A DNA stretch of 64,000 nucleotides, taken from NCBI GenBank assembly GCA_963778165.1, contig CAVZTE010000002.1, positions 248,001 to 312,000 of the forward strand, given 5' to 3'. Below, in pieces: positions 1-9,254 of the stretch. The notes below the pieces were generated by a model. That model had not been told where the DNA came from. It worked only from the letters and a program-made list of their open reading frames with translations, and did no database searches. This DNA comes from Bog-756 sp963778165. Lineage in GTDB: Bacteria; Actinomycetota; Acidimicrobiia; Acidimicrobiales; RAAP-2. Made by a program: the position numbers and the translations under genes. Within the stretch, counting starts at the first letter, position 1. Each line of letters starts with the position of its first letter.

Positions 1-2
1 TG

Positions 3-1067
3 GGTCTGGCGCCGTACCCATTGGTCCGACCGATGCACTACACCTCGGGCACCACCGGACGGGCCAAAGGGGTGTGGTCGGGAGTGTGGGACCCCGCCAC
101 GGCCGAGGCGGCCTTCAGCGACGAGGCCGACCTGTGGTCGTTCGGGCCAGCCGACGTCCATCTGGTCTGCTCGCCGATGTATCACTCCGTCTCCATCCGC
201 TTCGCCGGCGGGACGTTGCTCCGGGGAGGTAGCTGCGTGATCCTGAGCCGCTTCGATGCCGGCCTGGCCCTCGAGGCCTTGTACGGGGCCGGTGGTCCGG
301 TGCCCTCTACCACCTTCATGGCTCCGGCAGCCCTCTCGCGCCTCCTCGACCAGGCTGGTGAGCGGAGCGAGGCGCTGGCGGCCCTACGGCTGTTGGTCCA
401 CGCCGGTTCTCCGTGCCCTCCGGCTCTGAAGCACCGTGCCCTCGCAGCCGTGGGACCCGGCGTGCTGTGGGAGTTCTACGGCTCCACCGAAGGACAGTTC
501 ACCGTGTGCTCGCCTGACGAGTGGCTGGCCCGGCCCGGCACCGTCGGTATGGCCCGTCGTGGTCGGATCCTGTCGGTGGACGATGACGGGACCATCTGGT
601 GCCAAGCCCCGCGCTTCGCCCGGTTCAGCTATTGGCGGGACGAGGACAAGACCGCAGCCGCCTGGCGGGACGGCAGCTTTACCGTCGGCGACCTCGGTCG
701 GATTGACGCCGACGGCTATCTGTTCCTCGACGGCAGGCGTGACGACCTGATCATCACTGGCGGCGTGAACGTCTACCCGGCCGAGGTGGAGGCTGTGCTC
801 TGCGAGGTGCCCGGGGTCTCCGAGCTGGCGGTATTCGGTCTGCCCGACGACCGATGGGGGCAACGGGTCTGCGTGGCGGTGGTGCCTGCCGCTCCGGCCG
901 GCCCGGAGATGGTTCCGCAACTGATCGAGGCCGTCCGGGCCCGCGCCGCCGCCGGGCTGGCCGGGTACAAGCGGCCCAAGGAGTACCTGGTGCTGGGCCA
1001 GCTTCCCCGGACGGCCACCGGCAAGGTGCAGAGGAACCTGATCCCCGGGCTGGTCGGCGGGGAATAA
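3..1067 (+). CDS. Acyl-CoA synthetase / AMP-dependent ligase (5' end missing)
   Basis: Activates a carboxylic acid as an acyl-adenylate and transfers it to CoA or another thiol. The frame is open to the left edge, so the N-terminal domain starts outside the window. The phosphate-binding core motif YTSGTTGRAKGV lies at the very start, followed by the adenine-site motif WEFYGSTEG, then GDLGRIDADGYL with the ribose-binding Asp, and the hinge region RRDDLIITGGVNVYP. The C-terminal motif PRTATGKVQRN carries the catalytic lysine. These are the standard ANL-superfamily motifs in the right order. The substrate cannot be told from the sequence. A gap of 61 bases separates it from the aldehyde dehydrogenase on the same strand. 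Confidence 0.9.
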   Translation, partial: GLAPYPLVRPMHYTSGTTGRAKGVWSGVWDPATAEAAFSDEADLWSFGPADVHLVCSPMYHSVSIRFAGGTLLRGGSCVILSRFDAGLALEALYGAGGPVPSTTFMAPAALSRLLDQAGERSEALAALRLLVHAGSPCPPALKHRALAAVGPGVLWEFYGSTEGQFTVCSPDEWLARPGTVGMARRGRILSVDDDGTIWCQAPRFARFSYWRDEDKTAAAWRDGSFTVGDLGRIDADGYLFLDGRRDDLIITGGVNVYPAEVEAVLCEVPGVSELAVFGLPDDRWGQRVCVAVVPAAPAGPEMVPQLIEAVRARAAAGLAGYKRPKEYLVLGQLPRTATGKVQRNLIPGLVGGE

Positions 1068-1128
1068 TCCCCAGCCCGGGGCTCCCGTCCACGTTCGGCC
1101 GGAGGGCGACCTGAGCGATACTGAAGGC

Positions 1129-2532
1129 ATGAGCCCTACCGACTCCGGTCCCCCCATCGCCACCATCAACCCTGCCAACGGCGAGCTTCTCCAGTCGTTC
1201 GAGCCCTACGATGCCGCCGGGGTCGAGTCCCGGCTGGCCGCCACGGCGGCAGCTGTGCCTGTGTGGGCCGCCTCCACCTTTGCCGAGCGGTCGCGCCTGC
1301 TCATCACGGTGGCCGAGCTCCTCGAGGCCGAGTTGCCCGACATCGCCCAGGTGATGAGCACCGAAATGGGCAAGCCCTTCGCCCAGGCCAAAGGGGAGGT
1401 GGCCAAGTGCGCCAGCGCCTTCCGCTGGTTCGCCGAGCATGGCGAGAGCCTGCTGGCTGACGAGGAGGTACCGGTCAACGCCTCTCTGGGACTGATCACC
1501 TACCAGCCGCTGGGCGCCGTGCTGGCCATCATGCCGTGGAACTTTCCCCTCTGGCAGGTGGTCCGGTTCGCCGCTCCCGCCCTGATGGCCGGCAATGTCG
1601 GGCTGCTCAAGCATGCACCCAGCGTGCCCAGGACCGCCCTGCTGTTGGAGGACCTGTTCCGCCGGGCCGGCGCCCCTGACGGGGTCTTCCAGACCCTGCT
1701 GATCGGGACCGATCAGGTGTCGGCCGTGATCGCCGATCCGCGGGTGGCCGCCGTGACCCTGACCGGGAGTGTGGGGGCCGGGCGGGCCGTGGCAGCCCAG
1801 GCCGGAGCGGTGGGCAAGAAGATCGTCCTCGAGCTCGGTGGGAGCGACCCCTTCATCGTGCTCCCGTCGGCCGACCTCGAACAGGCCATCGCCGTGGGGG
1901 TTCAGGCCCGGGTGCAGAACGCCGGCCAGTCGTGCATCGCGGCCAAGCGGTTCATCGTCCACCAAGCGGTGGCCCAGCAGTTCATCGAGGGGTTCGTGGC
2001 CGGCATGGAAGCGTTGTCGGTGGGCGATCCGTTCGATCCCGCCACCGAGGTCGGACCCCTGGTCACGGCGGAGGCGGTGGACAAGATCGCCGACCAGGTG
2101 GAGGACGCCCGGGCCCACGGCGCCTCCATCCTGTGCGGGGGCGAGCGGGTGGTGGGACCTGAGGGCCCCGACCGCCCCGGGAACTTCTACCGGCCCACGG
2201 TGATCACCGACATCACCCCGGCCATGCGGGTGGCCACCGAAGAGGTGTTCGGACCGGTGGCCCTGCTCTACACCGTGGCCGATGCCGATGAGGCGCTGGC
2301 ACTGGCCAACCACAGCGAGTTCGGTCTGGGTTCGAGCGTGTGGACCACCGACGCCGACGAACAGCAGCAGTTCGTGAGCGGGCTCCAGGCCGGCCAGGTG
2401 TTCGTGAACGGCATGGTGGTGTCCATGGTCGAGCTCCCCTTCGGTGGCATCAAGAGCTCGGGGGTCGGCCGCGAGCTGTCCACGCACGGCATTCAGGAGT
2501 TCTGCAATATCAAGTCGGTGTGGGTGGCCTGA
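1129..2532 (+). CDS. NAD(P)-dependent aldehyde dehydrogenase, succinate-semialdehyde type
   Basis: Oxidises an aldehyde to the acid. At 467 residues it has the usual ALDH length. Visible motifs are IMPWNFPLWQ (cofactor-binding loop), LTGSVGAGR (Rossmann turn), LELGGSDPF with the general-base Glu near residue 235, and NAGQSCIAAKRF with the nucleophilic Cys near residue 270. EEVFGPV lies near the C terminus. The pattern resembles the short GabD/Sad-like succinate-semialdehyde dehydrogenases, but the substrate is an inference. The ATG at 1129 is the first plausible start, and the protein begins directly with an ALDH-like N terminus. The stop is two bases before the start of the cysteine desulfurase, so the two are probably co-transcribed. 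Confidence 0.92.
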   Translation: MSPTDSGPPIATINPANGELLQSFEPYDAAGVESRLAATAAAVPVWAASTFAERSRLLITVAELLEAELPDIAQVMSTEMGKPFAQAKGEVAKCASAFRWFAEHGESLLADEEVPVNASLGLITYQPLGAVLAIMPWNFPLWQVVRFAAPALMAGNVGLLKHAPSVPRTALLLEDLFRRAGAPDGVFQTLLIGTDQVSAVIADPRVAAVTLTGSVGAGRAVAAQAGAVGKKIVLELGGSDPFIVLPSADLEQAIAVGVQARVQNAGQSCIAAKRFIVHQAVAQQFIEGFVAGMEALSVGDPFDPATEVGPLVTAEAVDKIADQVEDARAHGASILCGGERVVGPEGPDRPGNFYRPTVITDITPAMRVATEEVFGPVALLYTVADADEALALANHSEFGLGSSVWTTDADEQQQFVSGLQAGQVFVNGMVVSMVELPFGGIKSSGVGRELSTHGIQEFCNIKSVWVA

Positions 2533-2534
2533 TC

Positions 2535-3698
2535 GTGAGGGCCTACCTCGACCACGCGGCTACTACGCCGATGAGGCCCGAGGCCATCGAGGCCATGCTC
2601 CCGTACCTGCGCGGGGAGTTCGGCAACCCTTCGGGGGGCCACACCGAGTCCCGCCGGGCCCGGATGGCCGTCGACGAGGCCCGTGAGCAGATCGCCGAGC
2701 TCTTGGGCGTCGACCTCGGGGAGCTGGTCTTCACCTCGGGTGGGACCGAAGCAGACAACCTGGCGGTGGTCGGCGCCTGGGAGGCAGCCGCCGCGGGGTC
2801 GGCCAGCCCGGTCACGCCGCAGGCCCTGGTGTGCACGGCCATGGAGCACCATGCCGTGCTCAACACCTGCACGGCTCTGGCCCGCCGCACCGGGGTTGAG
2901 CTCCGTCTGGTGCCACCGGACAAGGACGGGATCGTCGACCTCGAGGCCCTGGCCGCGGCGTGTAGCGACGACGTGGGCCTGGTGTCGGTGATGGCGGTGA
3001 ACAACGAGATCGGCACGGTCCAGCCCCTCGAGGCGGTGACAGCCGTGGTCCGGTCGGGATCCCCGCACGCCGTGATGCACACCGACGCCGTCCAGGCGGT
3101 GCCGTGGCTGGCCATGGAGCCGGTCACCGCGCTGGCTGATCTGACCTCGGTCAGCGCCCACAAGTTCGGTGGGCCCAAGGGAGTGGGGGCGCTGGTGGTT
3201 CGGGGCGGAACCCGCCTCGACCCGATGGTCCACGGGGGCGGCCAGGAGCGGGAGCGCCGGAGCGGCACTCTCAACGTGGCCGGCATCGTGGCCATGGCCG
3301 CGGCGTTGGCCACCACGGTGTCGGAGCAGGACCGCACAGGCAGTCGGGTTCGAGCTCTGCGGGACCGATTGGGAGACGGGCTGGTGGGCGCGGTCGACGG
3401 TGTGTCGGAGACCGGACTCCGCCACGAGAAGGTGCCCGGACATCTGCACCTGAGGTTCGCCGGCGTCGAGAGCGAAGCCCTGGTGATCCTGCTTGACGAG
3501 GCCGGCGTGGCCGTATCGGCCGGGGCGGCCTGCTCCAGCGGGGCTGTGGAGGCCAGCCACGTGCTGTTGTCCATGGGGATCGATGGCCACGAGGCGGCCA
3601 GTGGGATCCGCTTCTCGCTGGGCTCTACCACCACCGATGAAGAGATCGACCACGCTCTGGCCGTCGTGCCGGACGCCGTCGCCCAGCTGCGAGACTGA
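2535..3698 (+). CDS. Cysteine desulfurase (NifS/IscS family, PLP-dependent)
   Basis: Removes sulfur from L-cysteine to give alanine and an enzyme persulfide, used for Fe-S clusters or tRNA thiolation. The 387-residue protein starts VRAYLDHAATTPMRP, the typical N terminus, from a GTG at 2535, two bases after the previous stop. An in-frame extension further upstream overlaps the aldehyde dehydrogenase and is not protein-like. SVSAHKFGGPKG holds the PLP lysine near residue 210. GAACSSGAVEASH holds the persulfide Cys near residue 333. mnmA begins four bases downstream, so this enzyme is probably the sulfur donor for MnmA; that is a context inference. Confidence 0.93.
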   Translation: MRAYLDHAATTPMRPEAIEAMLPYLRGEFGNPSGGHTESRRARMAVDEAREQIAELLGVDLGELVFTSGGTEADNLAVVGAWEAAAAGSASPVTPQALVCTAMEHHAVLNTCTALARRTGVELRLVPPDKDGIVDLEALAAACSDDVGLVSVMAVNNEIGTVQPLEAVTAVVRSGSPHAVMHTDAVQAVPWLAMEPVTALADLTSVSAHKFGGPKGVGALVVRGGTRLDPMVHGGGQERERRSGTLNVAGIVAMAAALATTVSEQDRTGSRVRALRDRLGDGLVGAVDGVSETGLRHEKVPGHLHLRFAGVESEALVILLDEAGVAVSAGAACSSGAVEASHVLLSMGIDGHEAASGIRFSLGSTTTDEEIDHALAVVPDAVAQLRD

Positions 3699-3702
3699 TC
3701 CG

Positions 3703-4825
3703 GTGCGAGTACTGGTGGCTATGTCCGGTGGTGTCGATTCCTCGGTGGCGGCCGCACTCCTGGTCGAGCGACTCGGATGTGACCAGGTGGTCGGGGCCAC
3801 CCTCAAGCTGTGGGGCGGCACCTCGGACTCCGGCTGTTGTTCGGTGGCCGACGTGGATGATGCCAGGCGGGTGGCGGAGCAGCTCGGGATCGTTCACCAC
3901 GTCTTCAACTTCGCCGCCGAGTTCGAGGAGCGGGTGGTGGACCCGTACGTCGCGCGGTCATGCCGAGGGTCGCACGCCCAACCCGTGCATCGAGTGCAAC
4001 CGCCATCTCAAGTTCGACCGGCTGTTGGAGCGGGCCCGGGCTCTGGGATTCGAAGCCGTGGCCACCGGGCACCACGCCCGTCGGGTCAACACTCCCGGCG
4101 GTCGGTTCCGACTGTGCCGGGGCGCTGACCCCTTGAAGGACCAGTCCTACGTATTGGCCATGCTGGGTCAGGCCCAGTTGGCCCGCACCATGTTCCCGGT
4201 GGGGGAGATGACCAAGGCCCAGGTGCGGGAGGAGGCCCACCGGCTCGGTCTGCGCACTGCGGCGAAGCCCGACAGCCAGGACGTCTGCTTCATCCGATCC
4301 GATGAAGGTCGCCAGGGCTTCCTCGGGGCCCGACTGCCGTTACATCCGGGACGACTGGTGGACCACGACACCGGCCAGGACCTCGGGGCGGTGGACGCCG
4401 TGGAGTTGGTCACCGTAGGCCAGAGGCGGGGGATGGGCCACGGCGCCGACGGGAAGCGCCGGTTCGTGACAGCGGTGGACGTGCCCGCCCGCCGGATCTC
4501 ATTGGGATCGGCCGAGGATGCCCTGGCGACCGAGGTCGAGCTGCATACGGTGACCTGGGTTGACGGTGACCCGACGGGCCCGGTCGGTGACGATGTCACC
4601 CCGTCGGGCGGTGGCGGGTCCGCAATCTCGGCCGTGGCCCAGTGCAGCGCCCACGGCCGGCCGGTGCCGTGCTCGGTGCGCCGAGCCACCGGACCAGGAG
4701 CGGAGCCGTCCGGGTTGAGCGTGGTCTTTGACGCCCGTCAGCGGCGCATCGCCCCCGGACAGACCGTGGCTCTCTACGATCCGACCGAGCCCGATGTGGT
4801 GATCGGCTCGGGCATCGCCCGATGA
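3703..4825 (+). CDS. mnmA: tRNA-specific 2-thiouridylase MnmA (frameshifted)
   Basis: Adds sulfur to U34 of Lys, Glu and Gln tRNAs. The GTG at 3703 follows the cysteine desulfurase by four bases. The first frame gives the PP-loop SGGVDSS near residue 9 and runs to about 3955. The second frame then supplies HAEGRTPNPCIECN with the catalytic Cys, and DSQDVCFI with the second catalytic Cys, ending at 4825. One extra base near 3950-3965 explains the switch, and the corrected length of about 373 residues is normal. Since the gene is well conserved on both sides, a sequencing error is likelier than inactivation. Its stop overlaps the ligA ATG (ATGA). Confidence 0.9.
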
Positions 4826-6933
4826 GCACCGAACAGCCGCCCCCGGGTGGGGACCCGGTCGGCCGGGCCGAAGAGTTGCGTCGGCTCATTGAGTATCACA
4901 ACGACCGCTACAACCGGCTCGACGATCCGGAGATCACCGACGGCGAGTTCGATGCCTTGGTGCGCGAGCTCCGGGCCATCGAGGCCGAGCACCCGGACTT
5001 GGCTGTGCCCGATTCACCCACCACCACGGTCGGGGCCGCTCCGTCCACGTTGTTCTCTCCCGTGGTCCACCAGGTCCCCATGATGAGCCTCGACAACGCC
5101 TTCAGCTCGGAGGAGCTGCATGCCTGGGCCGACCGGTTGGCCAAGCAGATCCCTGAAGACACCGCCTTCGTCTGCGAGCTCAAGATCGACGGGCTGGCCA
5201 TCTCCCTCACCTACCGCCACGGGCGGTTCGTCCAAGCTGCCACCCGCGGTGACGGCCGCACCGGTGAGGACGTGACGGCCAATGTGGCCACCATCGCCGA
5301 CATCCCCGATCGGCTCAGCGCCACCATCGGCACGCCTCCGGTGGTGATCGAGGTGCGCGGCGAGGTCTACATGCCGATCTCGGCGTTCGAGGACCTCAAC
5401 CGCCGCCAGGCCGAGGCCGGTGAGCGGCTGTTCGTCAATCCCCGCAATTCGGCCGCAGGCTCGCTGCGGCAGAAGGACCCGAAGGTCACCGCGGGACGGG
5501 CCTTGTCGTTCTGGGCTTATCAAGTGGGTCAGCTCGAGCTGGTCGAAGGTGACCCTGCCCGCTCGGCCAGCGGTTCGTCGTTGCCAGGGGCGTTGGCTCC
5601 CACCCACGGCGAGACCCTCGAATGGCTGGACCGGGCCGGGTTCCCGGTCAACCCCCAACGGGAGTTGGTCCATGGGCTCGACTCGGCGCTGGCCTTCTGT
5701 CAACGGTGGGAAGAGCACCGCCACGAGCTCGACTACGAGATCGACGGCGTGGTGGTGAAAGTGGACGACCTGGCCCTGCAGCGTCAGCTCGGGTCGACCT
5801 CGCGTGCCCCGCGCTGGGCCATCGCCTACAAGTTCCCACCCGAGGAACGGACCACCACGTTGAGGGATATCGCCGTCTCCATCGGTCGTACCGGCAAGGC
5901 CACGCCGTTCGCCGTCCTGGAGCCGGTCTTCGTGGGCGGCTCGACCGTCTCGCTGGCCACCCTCCACAACGAGGACCAGGTGGGGCTGAAGGACGTGCGG
6001 CCCGGTGACATCGTGGTGGTGCGCAAGGCCGGCGACGTCATACCCGAGGTGGTGGGCCCGGTCATCGGGGCCAGCGGCAAGCGCCGCAAGCCGAAGTGGA
6101 AGTTCCCCACGGTATGTCCCAGCTGCGGGGCCCCACTGGAGCGGCTCGAGGGTGAGAGCGACACGTTCTGCACCAACCTCGACTGCCCGGCACAACGGGT
6201 GCAGCGCATCGCCCACTTCGCCTCCCGTTCGGCCATGGACATCGAAGGCCTCGGGGAGCAGCGGGTGCAGCTGTTCATCGAGCATGGCCTGCTCCACGAT
6301 GTGGCCGACCTCTATTCGTTCACTCCCGCCACCTTCGAAGGTCTGGAGGGATTTGCCGCATTGTCCATCGCCAACCTCCTGGCCGCCATCGACGAATCGC
6401 GGAGCCGCCCGCTCCACCGGGTGCTCATCGGGCTCGGCATCCGCCACCTCGGTCAGGTCGGGTCGGTGGCGCTGGCCCAATCCCTCGGCGATCTCGACGC
6501 CATTGTCTCCGCCGACGAGGCCAGCCTGGCCGCGGTGGACGGGGTCGGACCGGTCATTGCCGCCAGCGTGACCCGATGGTTCGCCTCCGAGGTCAACCGG
6601 TCGGTGGTCGAGCGGTTGGGTGCGGCCGGCGTGAACCTGACCGAACCCGGCGGGGGTGGATCGGATGGGGGCGCCTCGCTCGAACAAACGTTGGATGGGA
6701 AATCGGTGGTGGTCACCGGCACGCTCGAGGGTTGGACTCGTGAGGAGGCCGAAGCCGCCATCACCGCCCGGGGGGGAAAATCGCCCGGCTCGGTTTCCAA
6801 GAAGACCTTCGCCGTGGTGGTGGGGGACGCACCTGGTGCCTCCAAGGTCTCCAAAGCCGAGGAGTTGGGTATCCCGGCTATCGGTGAGGACGGGTTCGCC
6901 TACCTCCTCGAGCACGGAGAGTTATCCGGCTAG
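4822..6933 (+). CDS. ligA: NAD-dependent DNA ligase LigA
   Basis: Seals nicks in replication and repair using NAD as adenylate donor. The 703-residue protein has all the domains. The adenylation domain contains CELKIDGLAIS with the AMP-accepting lysine near residue 121. After the OB fold, a four-Cys zinc finger begins CPSCGAP near residue 432 and ends CTNLDCP. Helix-hairpin-helix repeats follow, and a C-terminal BRCT domain covers about residues 625-703 (VVVTGTLEGWTREEAE). The start ATG overlaps the mnmA stop by four bases, so translation is probably coupled. This is a single intact frame. Confidence 0.97.
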   Translation: MSTEQPPPGGDPVGRAEELRRLIEYHNDRYNRLDDPEITDGEFDALVRELRAIEAEHPDLAVPDSPTTTVGAAPSTLFSPVVHQVPMMSLDNAFSSEELHAWADRLAKQIPEDTAFVCELKIDGLAISLTYRHGRFVQAATRGDGRTGEDVTANVATIADIPDRLSATIGTPPVVIEVRGEVYMPISAFEDLNRRQAEAGERLFVNPRNSAAGSLRQKDPKVTAGRALSFWAYQVGQLELVEGDPARSASGSSLPGALAPTHGETLEWLDRAGFPVNPQRELVHGLDSALAFCQRWEEHRHELDYEIDGVVVKVDDLALQRQLGSTSRAPRWAIAYKFPPEERTTTLRDIAVSIGRTGKATPFAVLEPVFVGGSTVSLATLHNEDQVGLKDVRPGDIVVVRKAGDVIPEVVGPVIGASGKRRKPKWKFPTVCPSCGAPLERLEGESDTFCTNLDCPAQRVQRIAHFASRSAMDIEGLGEQRVQLFIEHGLLHDVADLYSFTPATFEGLEGFAALSIANLLAAIDESRSRPLHRVLIGLGIRHLGQVGSVALAQSLGDLDAIVSADEASLAAVDGVGPVIAASVTRWFASEVNRSVVERLGAAGVNLTEPGGGGSDGGASLEQTLDGKSVVVTGTLEGWTREEAEAAITARGGKSPGSVSKKTFAVVVGDAPGASKVSKAEELGIPAIGEDGFAYLLEHGELSG

Positions 6934-7215
6934 TACTCCTGAGACAAAATCGCTTGCCTTGTAATGGAAGGCCCGCGCCGTTATGGTTCTAGGTGCTGGC
7001 TCGTTGAGAGTATGCGAGGGGGGAAGTTAGTTTCCGTTTGGCAACATCGAATTGCCGGACTCGTCGCATCAGTCGACGGTGGGGCATTTGGGGCAAAGGG
7101 GCATCTACATCCTCAGTACGGTCATTTCTCGCGGCGCCAGCGCGCATGTCATGTCGGGGGGCACACGTCACCTGATTTCGCATCCATGGAGACATGGAAG
7201 AACAAGGAGCAATAC
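6934..7215 (+). promoter_or_regulatory. Intergenic leader of secreted-protein cassette 1
   Basis: This 282-base non-coding stretch lies between ligA and the first cassette gene. Its base composition is clearly less GC-rich than ligA. The last 63 bases (7153-7215) repeat in front of the other two cassette genes. A shorter purine-rich string near 7016-7030 resembles the start of the longer shared block of cassettes 2 and 3. I see no convincing gene in it. Confidence 0.45.
7153..7215 (+). repeat. Leader repeat, copy 1
   Basis: This block runs from a GTCGGGGGG string to the base before the start codon. It matches 8213-8274 and 9315-9379 with only scattered differences. It includes an ATG that would begin METWKNKEQY in frame with the gene, and the ribosome binding site AAGGAG ten bases before the real start. 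Confidence 0.8.
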
Positions 7216-7864
7216 ATGATTCGCAAGATGCTCGTGGTCGCCGCGGCGATCGCTATGCCTGTCAGCATTGTCGCCGTCAGTGGCGGCTATGGCCGGCGCC
7301 TCGGACCCCCATGCCGGAAGCGCCACCACCGACACCGTCAGCTGCACGAAGATCGCCGGCTCGGTCAAGTTCTCGCCCGCGCTGAACATCACGGGCTACA
7401 CCAGCGGCGTGACCACCACGACGGTCACGGCCACGCTGACCGGCTGTACCGCCAAGGGCACCTTCGCCGACAAGATCACCAGCGGCACAGTGTCCGGCAC
7501 GATCAAGAGCACCAAGGGCAAGGGTGGCACGTGTGCCGGTGACTGACTGCCAAGACCATCACCGACGCCGGACTCTTGACCGTCAAGTGGAAGGCCAGCG
7601 CCACCACCGCCAACTCGGGGCTCAACATCAAGAGCATCGCCGGAGGGGTCAAGAACAACCACGGGACGTTCACCATCCCGGGCACGTCAAGGGCACTGCC
7701 GCCGGCTCGTTCCAGGGCGCCAACAAGGGTGCTTCGGACAAGACCATTGCGCAGACCACCGACACCACGAGCCAGCTGGCTCGCGGCCTGTTCGAGCAAG
7801 GGCGGCCTCAGCTCGCTTGGCCATCGAGACTGAGCCCGGAACCACCCCGATCAGCCTCGGCTAA
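7216..7864 (+). pseudogene. Secreted protein of unknown function, cassette copy 1 (multiply frameshifted)
   Basis: The gene starts MIRKMLVVAAAIAMPVS, a Sec signal peptide nearly identical to that of copy 3. Alignment to copy 3 then jumps frames near 7288, 7543, 7683, 7785 and 7820. Protein remains recognisable throughout: VSCTKIAGSVKFSPA, TATLTGCTAKGT, GTCAG, NSGLNIKSIAGG, GSFQGANKGASD, CSSKGGLSS and a final PISLG then TAA. The four Cys positions match copy 3. The start is fixed by comparison with copy 3. No domain of known function is recognised. It is either a decayed copy or a gene with several sequencing errors; the conserved leader and terminator favour the latter or very recent loss. 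Confidence 0.75.
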
Positions 7865-7907
7865 TCAAAAGCATCAACGCTCGAGTCATCGGGCATAAGC
7901 CGTACCG

Positions 7908-7937
7908 AAGAGGACGGGGCTCCGGCCCCGTCCTCTT
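7908..7937 (+). terminator. Intrinsic terminator-like hairpin, cassette 1
   Basis: A perfect 13-base-pair stem (AAGAGGACGGGGC with its complement) closes a four-base TCCG loop, 43 bases after the gene's stop. Only a short T tract follows, as is common in high-GC genomes. The bases before it (CGAGTCATCGGGCAT) also recur before the terminator of cassette 3. Confidence 0.8.
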
Positions 7938-8081
7938 GGCGTCGGCACGACGGTCCAACTGGCGGGCACCCGGTCCGATCACGACCGACGACCAGGTGGT
8001 TTGCCTCGAATCTGCAACCGGTTGCCGTTCGGACTGCGGCCCCTTACAGTTGAAAACTGCGGGTAGGCGAGAGTGTATGAA

Positions 8082-8095
8082 GCAGGGGGATCTGC
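8082..8095 (+). promoter_or_regulatory. Conserved GCAGGGGGATCTGC element, cassette 2 leader
   Basis: This 14-base string is identical at 9183-9196 in the cassette 3 leader, at a similar distance from the gene (about 180-190 bases). GCAG and CTGC could pair around GGGGAT. In both leaders it follows a GAGAG string by about 10 bases. The function is unknown; it could be a transcript-start region, an operator or an RNA hairpin. Confidence 0.4.
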
Positions 8096-8151
8096 CTCGT
8101 ACCGCATCATTGGCTGCTGATCTGCCTGACCGGGAGAGCATCAGCTGAGTC

Positions 8152-8274
8152 ATCGAAAGGGGGAAGTGAGTTCTGAGCCTGAGTGCTCTTGCCGTTCCGC
8201 CAAGGAATTCACGTCGGGGGCACACGTCACCCGACTTCGCCTCCATGGAGACATGGAAGAACAAGGAGCAGTAC
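8152..8274 (+). repeat. Extended leader repeat, copy 2
   Basis: This 123-base block matches 9255-9379 in front of the third cassette gene over its whole length, and 7153-7215 over its last half. It contains GAGTTCTGAGCCTGAG followed by a GCTCT string (GAGC and GCTC can pair), a GGGGGC run, and the ribosome binding site AAGGAG at 8263-8268. A conserved untranslated leader of this length suggests regulation at the RNA level, but I could not match it to a known riboswitch class. Confidence 0.7.
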
Positions 8275-8949
8275 ATGTTGCGCAAGTTGCTATTGGTGGC
8301 CGCGGCCATCGCCATGCCGGTCGGAGCGGTCGCCGTCAGTGGTGGTATCGCCTCGGCGGCAGGGCCCCAGGCCGGCAAAGCCATCAGCTGTGCGGTGGCC
8401 TCCACCGTGACCTTTGCCGCCCCCGGACTTTCCAAGGCCGGATCGGTCAGCACCGCCAAGACCTCCACGACCAAAACTGGTGGCCTCACGTTCAGCGGAA
8501 CGGGTTGCAGTGGATCGGCAGCGGGTCACTCGATCACCACCGCCGCCACCAAGTGCACGGGCGCCGGAAAACCGTCGCCTTACACCGCCTGCAAGACGGG
8601 TGATTACGGGTACGACGCATGGTCGGGATATATCAGCGAAGGCACCTCGAGCATCCAGAAGGCCATTCCGACGCTCTCCTTCACCCTGAACGGAAACAGC
8701 TTCACCGCCACGACGTCAAAAGTCTCTGATTTGTCGTGCAAGGACAGCGAGGTCGGGTTCTCGATCACCGGCAAAGTGACCGCTCCCACGGCCTACAAGG
8801 GGGCTACCAGCACCCTTTCTGCCTGCCTGGGCAAGGTCACCGGCACCGGACTCACCTCGACCACCAACTTTGCCAAGGACATCAATGGACCGGGAACGTT
8901 GAAGACGGCGACCATCGACAAGACGACGAGCACCATCAAGATCAGCTGA
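8275..8949 (+). CDS. Secreted protein of unknown function, cassette copy 2
   Basis: This 224-residue exported protein is intact. MLRKLLLVAAAIAMPVGAVA is a Sec signal peptide with probable cleavage after an Ala-rich stretch near residue 28. The mature part is rich in Thr, Ser, Gly and Lys, looks beta-rich and has six Cys (for example AISCAV, GTGCSG, TKCTGA, DLSCKDS, SACLGK), so disulfides are likely. It is more diverged from copies 1 and 3 than they are from each other but shares the signal peptide, leader and terminator layout. The ATG at 8275 is preferred over the in-frame ATG at 8245 because copy 3 has a stop between the two, and AAGGAG precedes 8275. No enzymatic motif is seen. Confidence 0.8.
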   Translation: MLRKLLLVAAAIAMPVGAVAVSGGIASAAGPQAGKAISCAVASTVTFAAPGLSKAGSVSTAKTSTTKTGGLTFSGTGCSGSAAGHSITTAATKCTGAGKPSPYTACKTGDYGYDAWSGYISEGTSSIQKAIPTLSFTLNGNSFTATTSKVSDLSCKDSEVGFSITGKVTAPTAYKGATSTLSACLGKVTGTGLTSTTNFAKDINGPGTLKTATIDKTTSTIKIS

Positions 8950-9006
8950 GCCGCCATTCGTGGCAGAAGCAGTGCATTGAGCCCGAGTGATCGGGCAGGC
9001 TGTGAA

Positions 9007-9040
9007 GACAAAGGGCGGGGCTTTTGCCCCGTCCTTTGTC
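9007..9040 (+). terminator. Intrinsic terminator-like hairpin, cassette 2
   Basis: A 15-base-pair stem (GACAAAGGGCGGGGC with its complement, one G-T pair) closes a TTTT loop. It lies 57 bases after the copy 2 stop and has the same design as the hairpins at 7908 and 10077. Confidence 0.8.
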
Positions 9041-9182
9041 TTGCCCAAACGAGCGTTCAACCGACCCGTGCTATGAGAAATCGGCCCCTCACCAGGAGTC
9101 CTTTGAGAAAAGGGCCAAGTGGTTGCTCTGCGAGCGTGCTCGGCTTATTGTTCAAATTGCGAGTTGACGAGAGCGTGCACAG

Positions 9183-9196
9183 GCAGGGGGATCTGC
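9183..9196 (+). promoter_or_regulatory. Conserved GCAGGGGGATCTGC element, cassette 3 leader
   Basis: This is the identical copy of the 14-base element at 8082-8095. It sits in an otherwise diverged part of the leader, which suggests the string itself is under selection. Confidence 0.4.
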
Positions 9197-9254
9197 GGTT
9201 GCACGGAATCGTTGGGCTGTTGATTCCGTCCAAGGGGCCGGGTCCAGCAAGTGG

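Noticed and set aside
754..2487. Long open frame on the minus strand over the acyl-CoA synthetase and aldehyde dehydrogenase
   Set aside because: It is a shadow of strong third-codon G/C bias; its protein is His/Gly/Arg-rich with no motif, and the plus strand carries clear enzymes.
5014..6915. 633-codon open frame opposite ligA
   Set aside because: Same shadow effect; ligA on the plus strand is complete with all its domains.
8245..8274. Upstream ATG as the start of secreted protein copy 2
   Set aside because: No ribosome binding site precedes it, the signal peptide starts later, and copy 3 has a stop in the corresponding stretch.
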